Shown here in pieces: positions 1-12,349 of a DNA stretch of 64,000 nt. A program made the translations under genes and the position numbers. The stretch is from Epiperipatus broadwayi (taxonomy: Eukaryota > Onychophora > Udeonychophora > Euonychophora > Peripatidae), in contig JAQFVV010012396.1 in assembly GCA_028023455.1 (NCBI GenBank), positions 4,495,656 to 4,559,655 of the forward strand, given 5' to 3'. Positions within the stretch are counted from its first letter, which is position 1. Each line of letters begins with the position of its first letter. The notes under the pieces are model-generated. The model made no database searches. It had not been told where the DNA came from and worked only from the letters and a program-made list of their open reading frames with translations.

Positions 1-372
1 GTGATTGGTATTGGTGTCATTCTGGCATACTGTTCTGAACATAATGACCTTACCAAATGGTTCTATCAATCTTTGCAAATCTTGTTCTTTGTATCCCAGA
101 TATGTGTTATTAATTATTCCTGAAATGGTACTGTGATAGTTTTGGTCTATAGTGATCAGTGTGAAGTTACCCAATGATTTGACATTTTTGAAATCTTACT
201 GTGTGATTTCATAAAAATTCCAGTACTAGGTACCAATCATTGGGATGTTCTGTAATCTCTGTATTGGGTCCCAGAATCCATTTAATGTTATTGCTTCATA
301 CAGCAACTCTACTGGGAATTTATATAATGAAATGTTGCTGTCTGTTGCTGATAAGGCCATGGACTTGGAGGG
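1..372 (-). pseudogene. Unrecognised broken reading frame, cut by the window edge
   Basis: Read on the minus strand, the sequence gives a mostly open frame of about 120 codons with only two internal stops (near 228 and 200). This is unusual in DNA this AT-rich. The translation has a mixed, protein-like composition, including segments such as FPVELLYEAITLNGFWDP and LIEPFGKVIMFRTV. The second segment loosely recalls the RRM-like nucleic-acid-binding fold of retroelement ORF1 or gag proteins, but I cannot assign it. It would continue beyond base 1. A run of G at 371-377 marks the upstream end of the clean frame. Given the surroundings, a decayed transposable-element ORF is the likeliest source; a host exon cannot be excluded. 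Confidence 0.3.
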
Positions 373-2518
373 GGGGGTCTCTTAAATATTGCAAAGATAT
401 GTTTTGGTATGGATTTAATGAATAATTCAGTTGTGATCTTCATTCCAGACAATTTCTAAATTATTTATGTCACTATCAGGTTGATTTCCTATATCTGGGA
501 TTGATCTTTTGAGAAGTGGTTGCATTGCTTTTTTTTTTTATCTCTTTGCTGATATCTGAATTAAATTGACTTTCAGTTTTTTGTTAGGTTAAATGAATTA
601 AGTTTTTTATTTTCCTTTGACCATGTCTGCAAATGTTGACTTGTTTTTTATCTTTTATGGCTTTCATTGGCACCCCCCCCCCCAACTCTTAATTAGGTCA
701 TGTGATCTTTGATTCTCCGTGCTTGCATTGTTAATTTGTTGAAGTTGGTTTTCAATTTAAAAATTAAAAATTGTGTTTATTTTTTCTGTTAGCTAATCAA
801 TTAATTTAATATTAAAAGTTTGGGTGTTATATATATATTTACAGTACATTGTTTCTGATGGTTTTTATTATTTTTTTAATGGTTTGAATGTGGAACGTTT
901 TTACCTGATCTGTGCTATCCAAGGTCTAAAGCGCCCTCTATTATTATTATTGTTGTTGTTGTTAATGTTTTTGTTGTTATTATTATTATGGATAGTCAAT
1001 AGAAATTTCATTTACTTATATATGAGGATTCTTTTGATTTCTCCACTTTGGCAAGATTAATGAATGGTTTCCAAACCTTATAAATTATCACATTAACTTG
1101 ACTTATGGGATTGTTAGGTACTTATGTTAAATTATAAAAAGAAATATTGTTTTGAGAAGTGCCTAGTAGTTAAACTACATCTTGAATTAGTAGTAAATCT
1201 TACATTATTAGATTATTACATACTTTATAGAAGATAATTTGTCTTCTGCTATCTGGTGAAGGAATTTGTCTTAGTGATTCCAGTACTTTACTAAAGTAAA
1301 AATCACTTTATTATCAAATCAATAATAATTTGATATTATTTATTGATCTTTTGAGATAATAAAAAACTAAGAGAAAAGATTTCCTTTTTTATAAAAATCA
1401 TGTACAAAAAAGATCTATCAAATAAAAAGTATTATTTTTAAAACTATTTTTAAAAAATGATTGTGTTCAAACCACAATAACAATACAAGAAACAACAATT
1501 TATATTGCTATATACGTCAAGCATATTTTTTTAATCCAAATTGTGATTTATTTATATAACTGACAAACAATTTAATCAATAATATTTTTTTTTATGTTCT
1601 CCTACTTATTTTTTAAAATCTAAAGACTTATTTTGACTTGTTTTAAACATTTATCGTGAAAACGTAGTATCCTTTTTTACCTATATAATATGTATATATA
1701 ATATGGGATTTTAACATATACAAATACTTAATATCAATGTTTTCAAACTGTATACGTAGCACTTGTACACATTATAACTATAATCTCATAATAAATATAC
1801 ATATCAACATACTAATAAAATAATTAATTAATTAATACTACATCTTTTAAAAATACAATAAAATTCTATATTTTATTTTGCCAAAAAATACTTGTGCTAG
1901 TAATTTATCTCAATTCTAAAAAAAGTTATCATTTCTTTTTAATAATAACTAGAAATATCTAAAAGTTATTATTTTTAACTCCCCCCCCCAAAAAAAAAAA
2001 AATACTATAAAATTATTTGTGTGTGATGAAGTGGGAAAGACAAATTATGTAAATTATATAGTGAAGTAAAATTTATTTATTTTTTTATTAATTTCTAATT
2101 TTTTATTCCTTATTTAATATTTTTGTTATGGATAATCAACACAATGATTATGGCAAACAAACTTATGGACAAACTATTGTATTGCTAATCAGAAATAAAA
2201 TTATTTATTTCATCTGCAGATAAAATGAATACAGATAACATGATGTAAAACAAGGTGTTATACCAGTAGCATTTCATTAAGACATTAACAATTCCACAAA
2301 TAGAAGATACTAAATTAGACTTTACAGTAAATCCATTTTTTTTATGTGGTGATATTTTATATATTTCTAATTGTATTTTCTATTGGAAATAAATGCTTTT
2401 AGCCATGTGAGATCTTACTACATATCTTCTGTTTTGTTTATGCTCATTATTTATGGCTCCTCTACTTTTATTTTATTATAATTTTTTTATCGACTTAATG
2501 AAGTAAGTAAATCTCAAT
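373..2518. other. AT-rich DNA without a recognisable gene
   Basis: No coding region, RNA gene or transposable element was recognised. The stretch contains homopolymer runs (C at 672-682 and 1981-1989, A and T runs) and an interrupted TTA/TTG triplet microsatellite at about 939-990. Confidence 0.5.
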
Positions 2519-2643
2519 TTAGCATGCATTTGTCAAACATTGTTAGCCGAGGTGTCAGTGCAGCCCCCCATTGCAGACGGTTGTTGCAGGTTCGCCTCCC
2601 ACCAGATGCTATGACATATGAAGAAAAAAATTAGCATTCATTT
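2519..2643 (+). mobile_element. tRNA-derived SINE with target-site duplications
   Basis: A GC-richer block at 2541-2612 carries tRNA-like promoter boxes: an A box (TTAGCCGAGGTGTCAG) and, about 40 bases on, a B box (GGTTCGCCTCCC). An A-rich tail follows at 2621-2630. The block is flanked by near-identical direct repeats, TTAGCATGCATTT at 2519-2531 and TTAGCATTCATTT at 2631-2643 (12 of 13 match). Together these support a Pol III SINE inserted by LINE machinery. The donor tRNA is not clear; the cloverleaf is too degraded to assign an anticodon. Confidence 0.6.
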
Positions 2644-4840
2644 TGTGGCTGAATGTTTAGAAAATAATTTCTTAATTTAACATTTTTTTCAATTCAACTA
2701 TTAAATCAAATTAAGCATTATACTCTACAGAGCAAATGACTGTATATTATTTAATTCACTGATGAATTATAGATATAAAAAATCATAAAACATTTTAGTA
2801 CATAAAACGAATTATTCAATTTAAAACATTACCATTTGTTAAGAGCAAAGTAGCTGAAACATTCATGCCAAAAATGTACAAGATCGACTTTAAAATTAAT
2901 TGTTCATCAAAGTTTGCATCTTTATTATTATACTATCTATTTAAATGGTAGTCTGTAATAAATCTGTAATATATTTGACATGATTATTTTGAATATTGAG
3001 TTTTCAATTCTTAGCAACCAAGAAATAAGTACACTTTTTACAATGTTGGATTAAGGACTAATAATGCCCTAATCATTGCCTTTGATGATTACTTCTGGCT
3101 TGTACAATTTGAAAAAGTGCTAAAATGACATATTTAAAAGTTGATATCTTTTTTTTACAATCATTATATTTAAAAGTTAAAGACTAAAATTGTCATTTTC
3201 TGGTATTTCAGTGTCATATGATCTCCCTAGCATCATTTCTATTTTTAATGATTATCTTTTAACCATAACTCATAAAATAAAGCTGAAATTTACAAGCCTT
3301 TTCCACTTTTCTTTCAAGCATAAACACAAAACTTTATTAAAAAATATTTTCCATTAAAAAAGTAGTATGTGGGAATAAAAGAGTTATGATCCTATAATAG
3401 CTAAAGAAAATTAAAAAAATTGGACTGTATTTTTTTTTTGTATGCCCCAAATATGTACTAATAAGTATGGGGGGAAAAATGGAGAATGGGATAAATAGCA
3501 TGTATACATAATTGAATATAAAATGTCTCAATTTTTTTAAAGAGCTATAAAACAATTTTTGAAAAATTTATATTTAGTTTTTTTTTTTTTTTTTTTGGGG
3601 GGGGGAGAAATATTGTGCATTCAAATATAATTAAAAAAACACACTTTAAAAATATCAATACTGGAAAGCCAAAAATGTAACTTTGGATTAAATCCTTAGT
3701 GAAGCTAATGAACCACAATAAAAGTGATATTAGAAACTGATTTAAATTCTTTAGCAAACCTGAAGCTGTTGCAAAATTTAATGAAGTTGGTTTCAACTAA
3801 CTATTTGCCAGCTATTTTCCAGATCTAATTGAAGCATAAAGCAATCAAACAAGAATGTCTCTTTTTTTATCAGAATTCACTGGAAGCTGTTCAAAAATGG
3901 AAATGTTAAGCATTTGTTTGCAAACAAAAAGAGAGAGAAAAATAAAACGATATCTCCACAGTCCTATCAGTGAGATATGATTCAGACAAAAAACACAGCA
4001 GAATTAACAAATGATAAGCTTTATTTTAAAATCTTAAAAAATGGTTACTACTGTAATTCTAAAATCAGAGAAATGCTTTTGTTTCCATTTAAAAGCATTT
4101 GAAAAGAACTTTAAAAAAGATTTTTCTACTTTTTTTTTTTAGAAAATTACTACTTTTTTTTTTTTTAGAAAATAACTGGAATATAAAATAGAGCAGTAAG
4201 GTAAAGGACATTCAGCCCTATGATTTCTGAACCTTTGAATACGCTTTAAATGGTTTCTATATGGAAATGAATTAAATCTGAATTCTGGTTTGATTTGAAA
4301 TGTAATTTCTCATTAAATAAAAAGACAATATATATATATATGCATATATATATATGATGATGTAAGAGGTCATCTAAGTTTATGATGTAATTCTACAATA
4401 AATATAAAAATTGAGTTAAACTGTATATTTAAACAAAATAGCACATGGTTTAACCCAAAAAGGACTTTATTTAAATGTATACATAATCAAAAAAAAAAAA
4501 CGTTTAAATACACTACTTTAATCTTAGGTTAAAATAAATTAGTTCTCATCTTAGTATTGTAGCATAATATGTGCATGTATATTTTTTTATGTCTATATGT
4601 TTTACCAGTAATAATGTACATTTATTTTCAAATCTTCTGCATCTGCATTTCTTAGATATCCTTCAATTAGGTTGTTTTCCTGGTGGGTTTCAAGTCAAGA
4701 AATCTTTACTAATATGTTCTTTTTATTTTTACTTTATATTTTTTGGTTTGGCAATATGCTTTTTGGAGACTTGTTCTTTTTTTCTGGAATATAGATTAGT
4801 TTTACAGAAAACTTTTTGCCATAGCTGACCTTGCCTTTAA
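2644..4840. other. AT-rich DNA without a recognisable gene
   Basis: No gene recognised. Present are a poly(T)/poly(G) run near 3580-3605, a short tandem duplication containing T tracts at about 4124-4172, and an AT-rich palindromic stretch around 4330-4355. Short open frames here are low-complexity. Confidence 0.5.
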
Positions 4841-5260
4841 AAGTGGATTATTCCAGATTCCTTGCCTGATTGGCTAGCACCTGGTTGCTATACCAATGGG
4901 GACAAATTCTTCATTGGAGCTTGCACATACAATACAAGGGTTTTCAGTAAGGTAGGGAATCTACCATTAAATAGTCAGCCTTGTTGGAGGCAAGACAGAG
5001 AGCAATTACTTCTTAAAACCTGAAAGACTGAACATGCTCTCCAATAAATTCTCTGCCATCAGCAAAGGTATTTTCTCTAGTCATTATCGCAATGTCCATG
5101 CAGTGAGGCAGGTCCACCCAAGGACTGGCAACTGCTATGTCTACAGCTGACTCGAGGCAAGCTGTCCTGCACAGCTGGAAGAATTGTACTTGAACTTGTG
5201 TAGCAGTTTAATGACTTCCATTACTTGGCATGACTACCTTAGCATTAATAAACCATATTT
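4841..5260. other. GC-richer patch of unknown identity
   Basis: This stretch is clearly less AT-rich than its surroundings and contains two CCAAT-type motifs (near 4868-4900) and AATAAA signals (5043 and near 5247). On the minus strand about 60 codons are open between roughly 5195 and 5010, with a protein-like translation (for example ASPWVDLPHCMDIAIMTREN). It could be a long terminal repeat of the broken gypsy-type element downstream, a lone exon, or an unclassified repeat. I found no second copy after the element that would prove an LTR. Confidence 0.25.
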
Positions 5261-5815
5261 ATATATTTTCTTAACTAACATGTGTGTATATTTTTTGTAA
5301 TTAATAAATTATACATATTAATTATTGAGTAATTGTCATCATTTGGCTGTTGGTTTGGAAGTGAACCTAGAAATTTAGCCAAACACAACAGATCTGGCAC
5401 AGTCAGACCAAAAAAAATTTCCCTCACGGCTGACAAAATTATAATTGAACTCATTATATAAATATGCATGTTGTTAGGTTGCATATTTATTTTTATTTTT
5501 TTGAAAAAATTACATTTGCCATAATTCCATTATGGTGATATTTTAAATCCATGTAAAACTGTCAACTAAAAATTGACCGCAAATGTAAAGGCATATCAAT
5601 TTGAAGCTACAACCAATCATGAGAGCTTTACTCACAACACAGTGACAATATCTCACCCTAGTGGTTTAAAAACTTCATTGAGTTGCTTACAACAATGTAG
5701 TTGTAAAATTACAAATTAAGAGTGGTAACTCTGAAAGAATAAAAATTGATTTTGAACAACTACAAACAGTAGTGGAAAAATAATTATGAGTGGTATCTCA
5801 CATAAATAAATAAAT
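5261..5815. other. Leader-like region before the gag remnant
   Basis: No gene recognised. If the downstream gag remnant belongs to an LTR retrotransposon, this would be its untranslated leader, but no clear primer-binding site was found. Confidence 0.3.
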
Positions 5816-6570
5816 ATGGCTAATGCAATTGGCTTTACGGTAGCTTTTGATCTGGCTCAACCTGAGAGCTGGTCAAATTATAAGGAGCACTTGATTTTTT
5901 ACCTATAGGCCAACCAGATTTAAAAACCTGAGGTAAAGTTAACCACATTAATGACCATTATAGGTCTGCAGACATAAAATATACCCAAGTCTCAATTTAT
6001 GGCTGTAACCCCAGCTGAGATAGATTTTGACAGAGTGTTGAAAATTCTCACAGAGTATTTGCCCCCTAAACCCTTGACAATAATGCAGAGATACCATTTT
6101 AATCTCAGCATGCAAGAACAGGGGGGAACAACTAGACAATTTATAACAAGAATCCAAACATTAGCCTTGAATTGTGATTTTAAAGACTTCATGAATAAAG
6201 CACTTTGTCATTATTTTATTGGTGGCATAAATGATCACAATTTGAGATTGAAATGTTGATGATTCTGGACCTAGATTTTGAGATAACGGTAGCTCAGGCA
6301 GGACTAACAGAGACTTTAGCTAGTCAAGCTACCCCATTAAAAAGAATTACTAAGTATGAGATGCAAAAAAATTGAGCATAACACTGGGTCATCTAAACAC
6401 TCAGTAAGCTCAGAGAACTCAGCATTTAATAGCCCAAGGCTTTGCTATAGATGCAATGAACAAATGCACAGGCATACAGAATGCACATACCATGATGCAA
6501 CATGCACATTTTGCAAGTAAGTTGGCATTTAAAGGCGGCATGTCTGAAATTGAAAAAACAAATAGTCAAT
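5816..6570 (+). pseudogene. Gypsy-type retrotransposon Gag remnant with zinc knuckles
   Basis: Gag proteins of LTR retrotransposons form the particle that packages element RNA. The frame starts at the ATG at 5816 (MANAIGFTVAFDL...) and stays in register to the longer open segment at 5999-6259, interrupted by stops at 5906, about 5918 and 5972. The central part has the retrotransposon-Gag pattern, including RYHFNLSMQEQGGTTRQFI, followed by a leucine-rich domain ending in GINDHNLRLK. A one-base frameshift near 6250 leads into an acidic helix (LDLDFEITVAQAGL). At about 6440-6560 two CX2CX4HX4C zinc knuckles are visible; the first is CYRCNEQMHRHTEC, and the second (CTFC...H...C) is split by another frameshift at about 6520. 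Clearly decayed and non-functional. Confidence 0.75.
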
Positions 6571-6619
6571 ATGAGAATGGAAAAACCCATTCCAAAAAAT
6601 AGTAAAAGCAATTATAAGA

Positions 6620-7035
6620 AATATAAACAAGTTGCCTGTATAAATCATATCAAAGATGACCAGTCTGGATTTATACACACTGTTATAATTAGTAATATGC
6701 CAGTTAGTATGGAACTGGACACAGGTCTGCAGTGTCTATTGTTTCAAGGAAGACCTGGATGATCATCAATAAAAATAATAAATGTAGACTGCATCCTAGC
6801 AGCAAGTCAATATCAGACTATCAAGGAAATAAAATTAAAACTATTGGGCCAGACAACAGAGAAAATAACTATGCTTAACAAGACAATACACCCATCACTG
6901 GTAGTGGCATCAGGTAATCATAGCAACTTATTAGGCTGTGACTGGTTCAGTCACTTAGGCTTTGCAGTGACAAAGGTGAATCAGATCACAACATTAAGTA
7001 AATTAAAATCTGATTACTTGGAAATCTTCAACACA
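6620..7035 (+). pseudogene. Retropepsin-like protease remnant of the same element
   Basis: Downstream of the zinc knuckles the translation reads ...SNMPVSMELDTGLQCLLF. ELDTG is the aspartic-protease active-site motif of LTR retrotransposons. About 70 codons later, after a frameshift, the sequence NLLGCDWFSHLGF matches the usual end of the protease domain (LGRDW...). Next comes LSKLKSDYLEIFNTKL, typical of the linker before the reverse transcriptase. The order gag - knuckles - protease is that of Ty3/gypsy elements. Reverse transcriptase should follow but is missing (see the integrase entry). Stops and frameshifts rule out activity. Confidence 0.7.
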
Positions 7036-7049
7036 AAGCTGATAACAAA

Positions 7050-7567
7050 AATGGATATGAGAAGTTGGAACACCAGATTTTTCAGGACTTTTCTAGTGCA
7101 GCACTCCACACTGAGCACAGCAACAGAAAAGACTCCAGTAGAATTGTTATTCACCAGATCCATAAGAATTATCCTGTCAATCCTGAAGCCTGATGCCTAA
7201 CTTGAACAAGAAAGAGAAAAACAAAGTAAAACTCCAAATAGGTACACAAGTACCTTGTCATATGTACTATGGGTTCACAAAATAGATACTAGCTGTGGTG
7301 ACTTAACTAAAGAGTCTCTATACTGTCATTGTGCAAACAGAAGATAGACATCAACATCATCACCATCTCAACCAGGTAAGACTAAACCACACTGAAGCTG
7401 ACAAAAGCAGTAACCAACCTGGGACAAGTACATCAAACAAAAAAGATGAACATCAAAGTCAAGATGGCAGCAAATATCCAGGAACAAGTTCATCAAATGA
7501 AGTGCCAAAGTGTGGTCAAAGTTGTTCAGAATTTTATTGTAAAAGTAGTTATAAAGATATTGTCTAA
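7050..7567 (+). pseudogene. Integrase end and C-terminal tail of gypsy-type pol
   Basis: The open segment running to 7200 contains QHSTLSTATEKTPVELLF, which matches the conserved end of the gypsy integrase catalytic region (AYRTTPHSTTGETPAELLFGR), followed by LSILKPDA. It starts only about 20 bases after the linker that precedes reverse transcriptase. The whole reverse transcriptase, RNase H and most of integrase have therefore been deleted. A second open segment at 7331-7567 encodes a hydrophilic, Ser/Asn/Gln-rich tail (TSTSNKKDEHQSQDG) of the kind seen at the end of gypsy pol. Presumably an old, internally deleted copy. Confidence 0.65.
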
Positions 7568-7685
7568 TAAATAATGTTACCAGAGAGATATTAAAGAAAT
7601 GTGTTTAAGTTTAGATATTAAAATTTATTAAAGTTGTTTTAAAGGTATTTAAATCCAGAAAGAAGGTTTATTCAGATGGACCCAG

Positions 7686-7686
<1 letters not shown>

Positions 7687-7768
<82 letters not shown>
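7687..7768. repeat. (TA)n microsatellite
   Basis: About 82 bases of uninterrupted TA dinucleotide. Confidence 0.95.
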
Positions 7769-7771
<3 letters not shown>

Positions 7772-9799
7772 AATGGTATTTAAATATGACATTACATTAA
7801 TTTAAAATAAAATCTTAAAGTTCGCAAATAAAAATAAAATCTATTAAAAAACTAAAAGCTAAAATTTTTGTTAAACGTATAACGTATATATATTCGCACA
7901 GATGCCAAACTTTAAAAATATTTTTTTTTATAGATAAAAAAAAAAGGGGGTATTTGAACGTACTTTTGTATAAAAAAATACAAGATTTAAATATAAAAAT
8001 ATTTTAATAAAGAAATAACTGTAAGTAAAAATAAAAACAGGTATTAATTAATTCCTGTAATCTGTAAATGGAAATGATTGTTTATTAATTATCCAAAAGC
8101 CATGTAATTAAAAAGTCAGATGAAAAATAGATAAGAGAATAAAGAGATTTTAGCTTGACCAATGGAAGCAAATAAAGGCCCGGACCATAACAAAAAAATG
8201 GAAGTGACGTTTTTGTTCATGGAATCCATAGGAGGGCTAAAAAGAAAAATATGGAATTCCAGTCAGTTTCCAACTTGATTTGGTGAGATGAACAATAAGG
8301 CACACTTGTTGTTCTCTCTCACTTATTTTAAAAAAAATGAAAAGACTGTGATACCAGAATAGAACCAGCTAATGCTACCTCCAAAATATCAGACCGGTCT
8401 TCCAGGAAAGTCTCCATGGGAATTGCCAACAGGAACCTGGACTCTTCTACCATAAGCAATAGAACTGAACAACTGTTAAAATCATAAAATTAATTAAGAA
8501 CTTTAAAGATTTGATAAGTTAATTTAAATTTTAAAAAAGAACTTTTCTCTGACTTATGTGTCAACTCAATTAATAATGTTTAATTTTATATATCTTACAT
8601 TTGATAAAAATTACTTCCATTTATTATTTTATTTGTATTAATATTTATTGTTTAAATTTTAAATGAGGAAATTTATGTTGGGTATAGATGTTGCATAGAT
8701 TCATCAGCGGTTAATTATGTTGCTGTTTCATAGTCGATTTGGAATATATAAATCATCGATGTCACTGTGGCATCTTACGATGAATGCTGTTGTTTTTTTT
8801 TTTGTATTCCCTATGCAATTGACATTATCAATGGTTTTGTATTTTGATCAGTTGTGTTTATTTTGAAATGTTTTTAATCGTGGAATCTGTGCAGCCGATC
8901 TACACTCAACACTATAAAACAAACTGTATAAAATTCATCTGTGCGAACGTATCTAAAGGTTAAATTTAAGTCAGGCATGAATGGCTATATAGAATTGTAA
9001 AGTTATATATATAGTTTAAGGGAGGGTAATGTAGCAGGAGATCCACTATGGGCAGGATTGCATATATATGCCACACACACCCTGTTTGCCTAATGGAATT
9101 GGATAGTAAGATGGAAGATGCGGTCCATTCCTATGGAGATTTTTCTTTATTGTTCTTCTCACCAACAGATGTAGCATTCCTGTTTGGTAGAGAGACAATG
9201 TCTTCTCTAACTATACTGTTCAGATGTACATTCCTGACAGTATAGTATATTTAGTGCTGTTGATTTTTATGCTACATTGAATACATTAATGCACCAGGTG
9301 GATTGATGCCAGTTTGACCGTGAACTTTTGGCCTAAGGTTAAATAAGGGATCGAATATTTTTCTTTTTAAATGCAGATCTATGTAGTCTATTCACACTCG
9401 ACCCTCTAAATAAATATTAAACTCATTATTGCAATCTATTTAAATGTAAAATTAAAAGTTAATATAAAAATATAAAATGTTAAATGTATTCCTCAAAATT
9501 TATTTATACGTGCGTTAATAAATGTTTGTTTGTTAATTATTGGCAGTGGCTTTTATTTTTTATATATATATATTTAAGATGCAATTAAACAAGTTATTTA
9601 TTATCTCTGCATCTCCATGAGCTAGTGACTTGGGCTAATGATCTGAATATTTAAATAAAGTGGAATCTTAACAGTGCATATCTGCCTACTTTATAAATTT
9701 TTCTAGGCTCAAATGCCTAGATGGCGCCCCTGTAGTGCAGATATCGTAGACTGCTGTCCTCCACTTTCTTCCAGATCATTATAATATATATATATATAC
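7769..9799. other. Non-coding DNA, possibly retrotransposon 3' sequence
   Basis: No gene recognised. Two GC-richer blocks stand out: 8155-8480 (with a CCAAT motif and a TA-rich promoter-like stretch) and 9015-9370. The latter begins with a purine-rich run followed by TGTAGCAGGAGATCC, the layout of a polypurine tract next to a 3' LTR. No matching upstream copy was found, so neither is called an LTR. Confidence 0.35.
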
Positions 9800-9841
9800 T
9801 TTGCGGATTCATCCATGTTAAAACATTTAAATATTGATATA

Positions 9842-9885
9842 CCAACATTTTGACTTGATCACACAAGTCATCTACTGGGTGATAA
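9842..9885 (-). other. Hammerhead-like core in PLE copy 1 3' region (decayed)
   Basis: Downstream of the ORF the minus strand reads TAGATGA, a 5-bp hairpin (ACTTG...CAAGT), then CAAAATG. In copy 2 the same site is TTGAAATG. Both can derive from TCGAAATG by CpG decay on opposite strands, restoring the GAAA box of a hammerhead. The first box (TAGATGA) departs from CTGATGA in both copies, so activity is doubtful. Confidence 0.35.
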
Positions 9886-9967
9886 AAAGTAGAAAGATGA
9901 TTGTACAGGTGGTACAATCACTGATTGGAAAAAATGTTAAAGGTCCACCAATAGCAAAAATGTTAAA

Positions 9968-12300
9968 TTAAAAATGTTTTTTTAAAAAATCTTTCCAAAT
10001 AGGAGGAAGTTTGCATGTATCATCTTGCTTATTGATACAATCTAGCCTTTTAAGTATCTTGATGGCTTTTCTAATTTTGCACTGGTAGAGATTATAACAT
10101 CTGGATATGATCCTGGTACTAGAAAAATCAATTTTATGACCTGAATCTATAGTATGAAGTGAGAGTGCTGATGATGATGAGTGTCGCTTAACTGCATTAG
10201 CATGCTCATCTCTCCTAACACTGATGCAATGATTACTCATACCTATGTAAGAAGCTTTACAATTTTTACATGAAATTTGATAAACACCATGAGATTCAAG
10301 AGGGATTGAATCCTTTGGTTATTATATTGCTGATCTTTTGATGAGTAGAAAATTTTGTATTTATATTATAGCATTTTAATATATGTCCAATACTGTCCGT
10401 AGTTCCTTTTACATATGGAACACAAATCCTAATAGCTGATTTATTATCTTTTTGTTTCCTATTTTGTCCATTTTGGGCTTGAAATAAGAATTAAGTATTT
10501 GCACACTATTAATATGATTTATTTATTCTTTCAGATGTGACTTATATGAAAGGTTAATTGCTCTATTTAAAAGAGTTTTGGCTACAGAAATTATCTGAGT
10601 TGGGTGATGATGAGAATGGAAATATAAATATCTGTTTGCATGTATATTCTTTCTGTAAATCGAAAAAGATAAACTATTTGGTCTTCTGGTGACTAGAACA
10701 TCAAGAAAAGGGAGTTTCCCATCAGACTCTGTCTCCATTGTAAATTTAATATGAGGATGCATATTATTTAAATGTAAGAAAAAATCATCTAATTTATTTT
10801 TTCCATGTTTCCATATGGCAAAAGTGTCATCTATGTATCTGAGCCAAATGAGAGGTTTTAAAGATGATGATTCTAAAGCACGAGTTTCTATATTTTCCAT
10901 TAATAAATTAGCTATTACTCCTAAGATAGGTGAGCCCATAGAAGTACCAAAAACTTGTCTGTAATGCTGTCCATTGTATACAAAATATGTATTCAAGAGA
11001 CAATGTTTAATCAAAGCAATAATATGGTCTGGTAAATTGAAACGTTGTGAAATTATATTTAAAGCTTCATCAATTGAAATGTTTGTAAACAAAGACACCA
11101 GAATGTCATTAACATTAATTTTTATTTTTTTTAAAACAGAAATAAAATGAAAAAAGTTTTTATTGTATGATTTAATAGATGGGATTGTAGGTTTAATGAA
11201 ATCCGATAAATATCTAGCTAAAATATGAGTTGGAGATCCTATTGTGCTTACTATTGGATGAAGGAGGGTATCTGGTTTGTGAATTTTTGGAAGTCCATAA
11301 AATTTTGGGCAGACACATGATTTTTCATGAGGGATTATTTTATTTTTTATCTCTGTTTCAATAGGCGATTTATTAATAATGGCTTTTTTTTTCTTCCAAA
11401 TACATAGTTATTGTTACATTTTCATTTACCATTGTCAAACTCCCTCCACTCACAACTTTGACGCCATCCATTTCAGATAAATACACTAATGATTATTACT
11501 AATCATTTTCGAAACTAGAGATTATCTCTAGCACAGATATAAACTTTAAACCTGAGTTAAAGATTAATATATCTGATTTTTTAAATTTACACACACGGAG
11601 TTATTCACCTTTCTCTGTCCCGTATATAATATCTTTATAGATATAATAAACATAGTATGATCTCTTTTTGATATTTTATAAGTTTTATCATTAAGTAAAT
11701 CTAAAATTTTATTATGGTAAATGTCATGATCCATAAGAACAGTAGCATTACCTTTATCAACTGAAAGTACAACAATTGATTTGTCCAATTTTATATTATT
11801 TAATGCTTGTCTTTCTTTCTTTGAAATATTATTTTTAGGAAGCTTCGTTTTTTAAAAAAATATTGCAAATCTCGGCTCTAGCCAAATCAACCAATGAAGA
11901 ATCTATCAAGAGCTGATTCAACATTACAAACACTTTTCTCAAAAGGTATCCGGGAAAGCATTAAAGCAAAATGAAAACCATTTTCTAAAACTGAAACTTC
12001 ATCTATAGAGAGGGCTTTCTTATATAAATTATAAACGGTTTTTTGATTTGGATACGTAATGTTTGGTGATTATGTAATTTTTTTTTTTTTTTGCTTTGCT
12101 GTTACAAATTCCAAATCTTTAATCAATCCAAAATTTGCAATACAATCAAAAATAGTCCAGAGTAATGGATGTATTTTATTATTAAGGAATAAACGTAAAT
12201 CCAGCAATACTTTGTCAATTTTGTCTACATTTTCCCAAGTTTCTTTAATAAAAGAATTTAAAATAATATTTCTTGTTTCCCTTAGAATTTTACTAATATT
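9968..12300 (-). pseudogene. Penelope-like element ORF, copy 1 (reverse transcriptase + GIY-YIG), broken
   Basis: PLEs encode one protein that joins a reverse transcriptase to a C-terminal GIY-YIG endonuclease. Read right to left: an N-terminal region (12300-11800; ILNSFIKETWENVDKIDKV), then DKSIVVLSVDKGNATVLMD near 11788, the DK-GN-VMD signature of PLE N-termini. The catalytic core is open from 11098 to 10523: SLFTNISIDEAL (motif A region), GTSMGSP at residues 51-57, the catalytic YIDD at 88-91, and KLPFLDVLVTRR. The GIY-YIG part follows: CKNCKASYIGMSNHCISVRRDEH, then the C-terminal tail ending at 9968 (PPIWKDFLKKHF). Frameshifts separate the pieces; a five-base deletion near 10310 relative to copy 2 breaks the endonuclease frame. 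A 248-base insertion interrupts the N-terminal half. Inactive. Confidence 0.88.
11402..11656. mobile_element. Small insertion with 7-base target duplication inside PLE copy 1
   Basis: Comparison of the two PLE arms shows about 241 bases present only in copy 1. They are bounded by ACATAGT at 11402-11408 and again at 11650-11656. In copy 2 the two flanks are joined without the extra sequence (near 13000). The insert is GC-richer at one end and AT-rich at the other; I saw no clear terminal inverted repeats or coding. It may be a short DNA transposon derivative. It must be younger than the event that created the palindrome, or at least younger than the separation of the two copies. Confidence 0.65.
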
Positions 12301-12349
12301 ATAATTTTTCTTGTGAAATGTAAAAAAAAAAAAAATTCATAAGAAAAAT

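Noticed and set aside
4841-5260. Possible host exon on the minus strand
   Set aside because: The open frame is only about 60 codons, no family was recognised, and splice sites flanking it are not convincing. It is kept only as an unidentified GC-richer patch.
9029-9370. Possible 3' LTR after a purine-rich tract
   Set aside because: No matching 5' copy was found upstream of the gag remnant, and the end of the putative LTR could not be defined.
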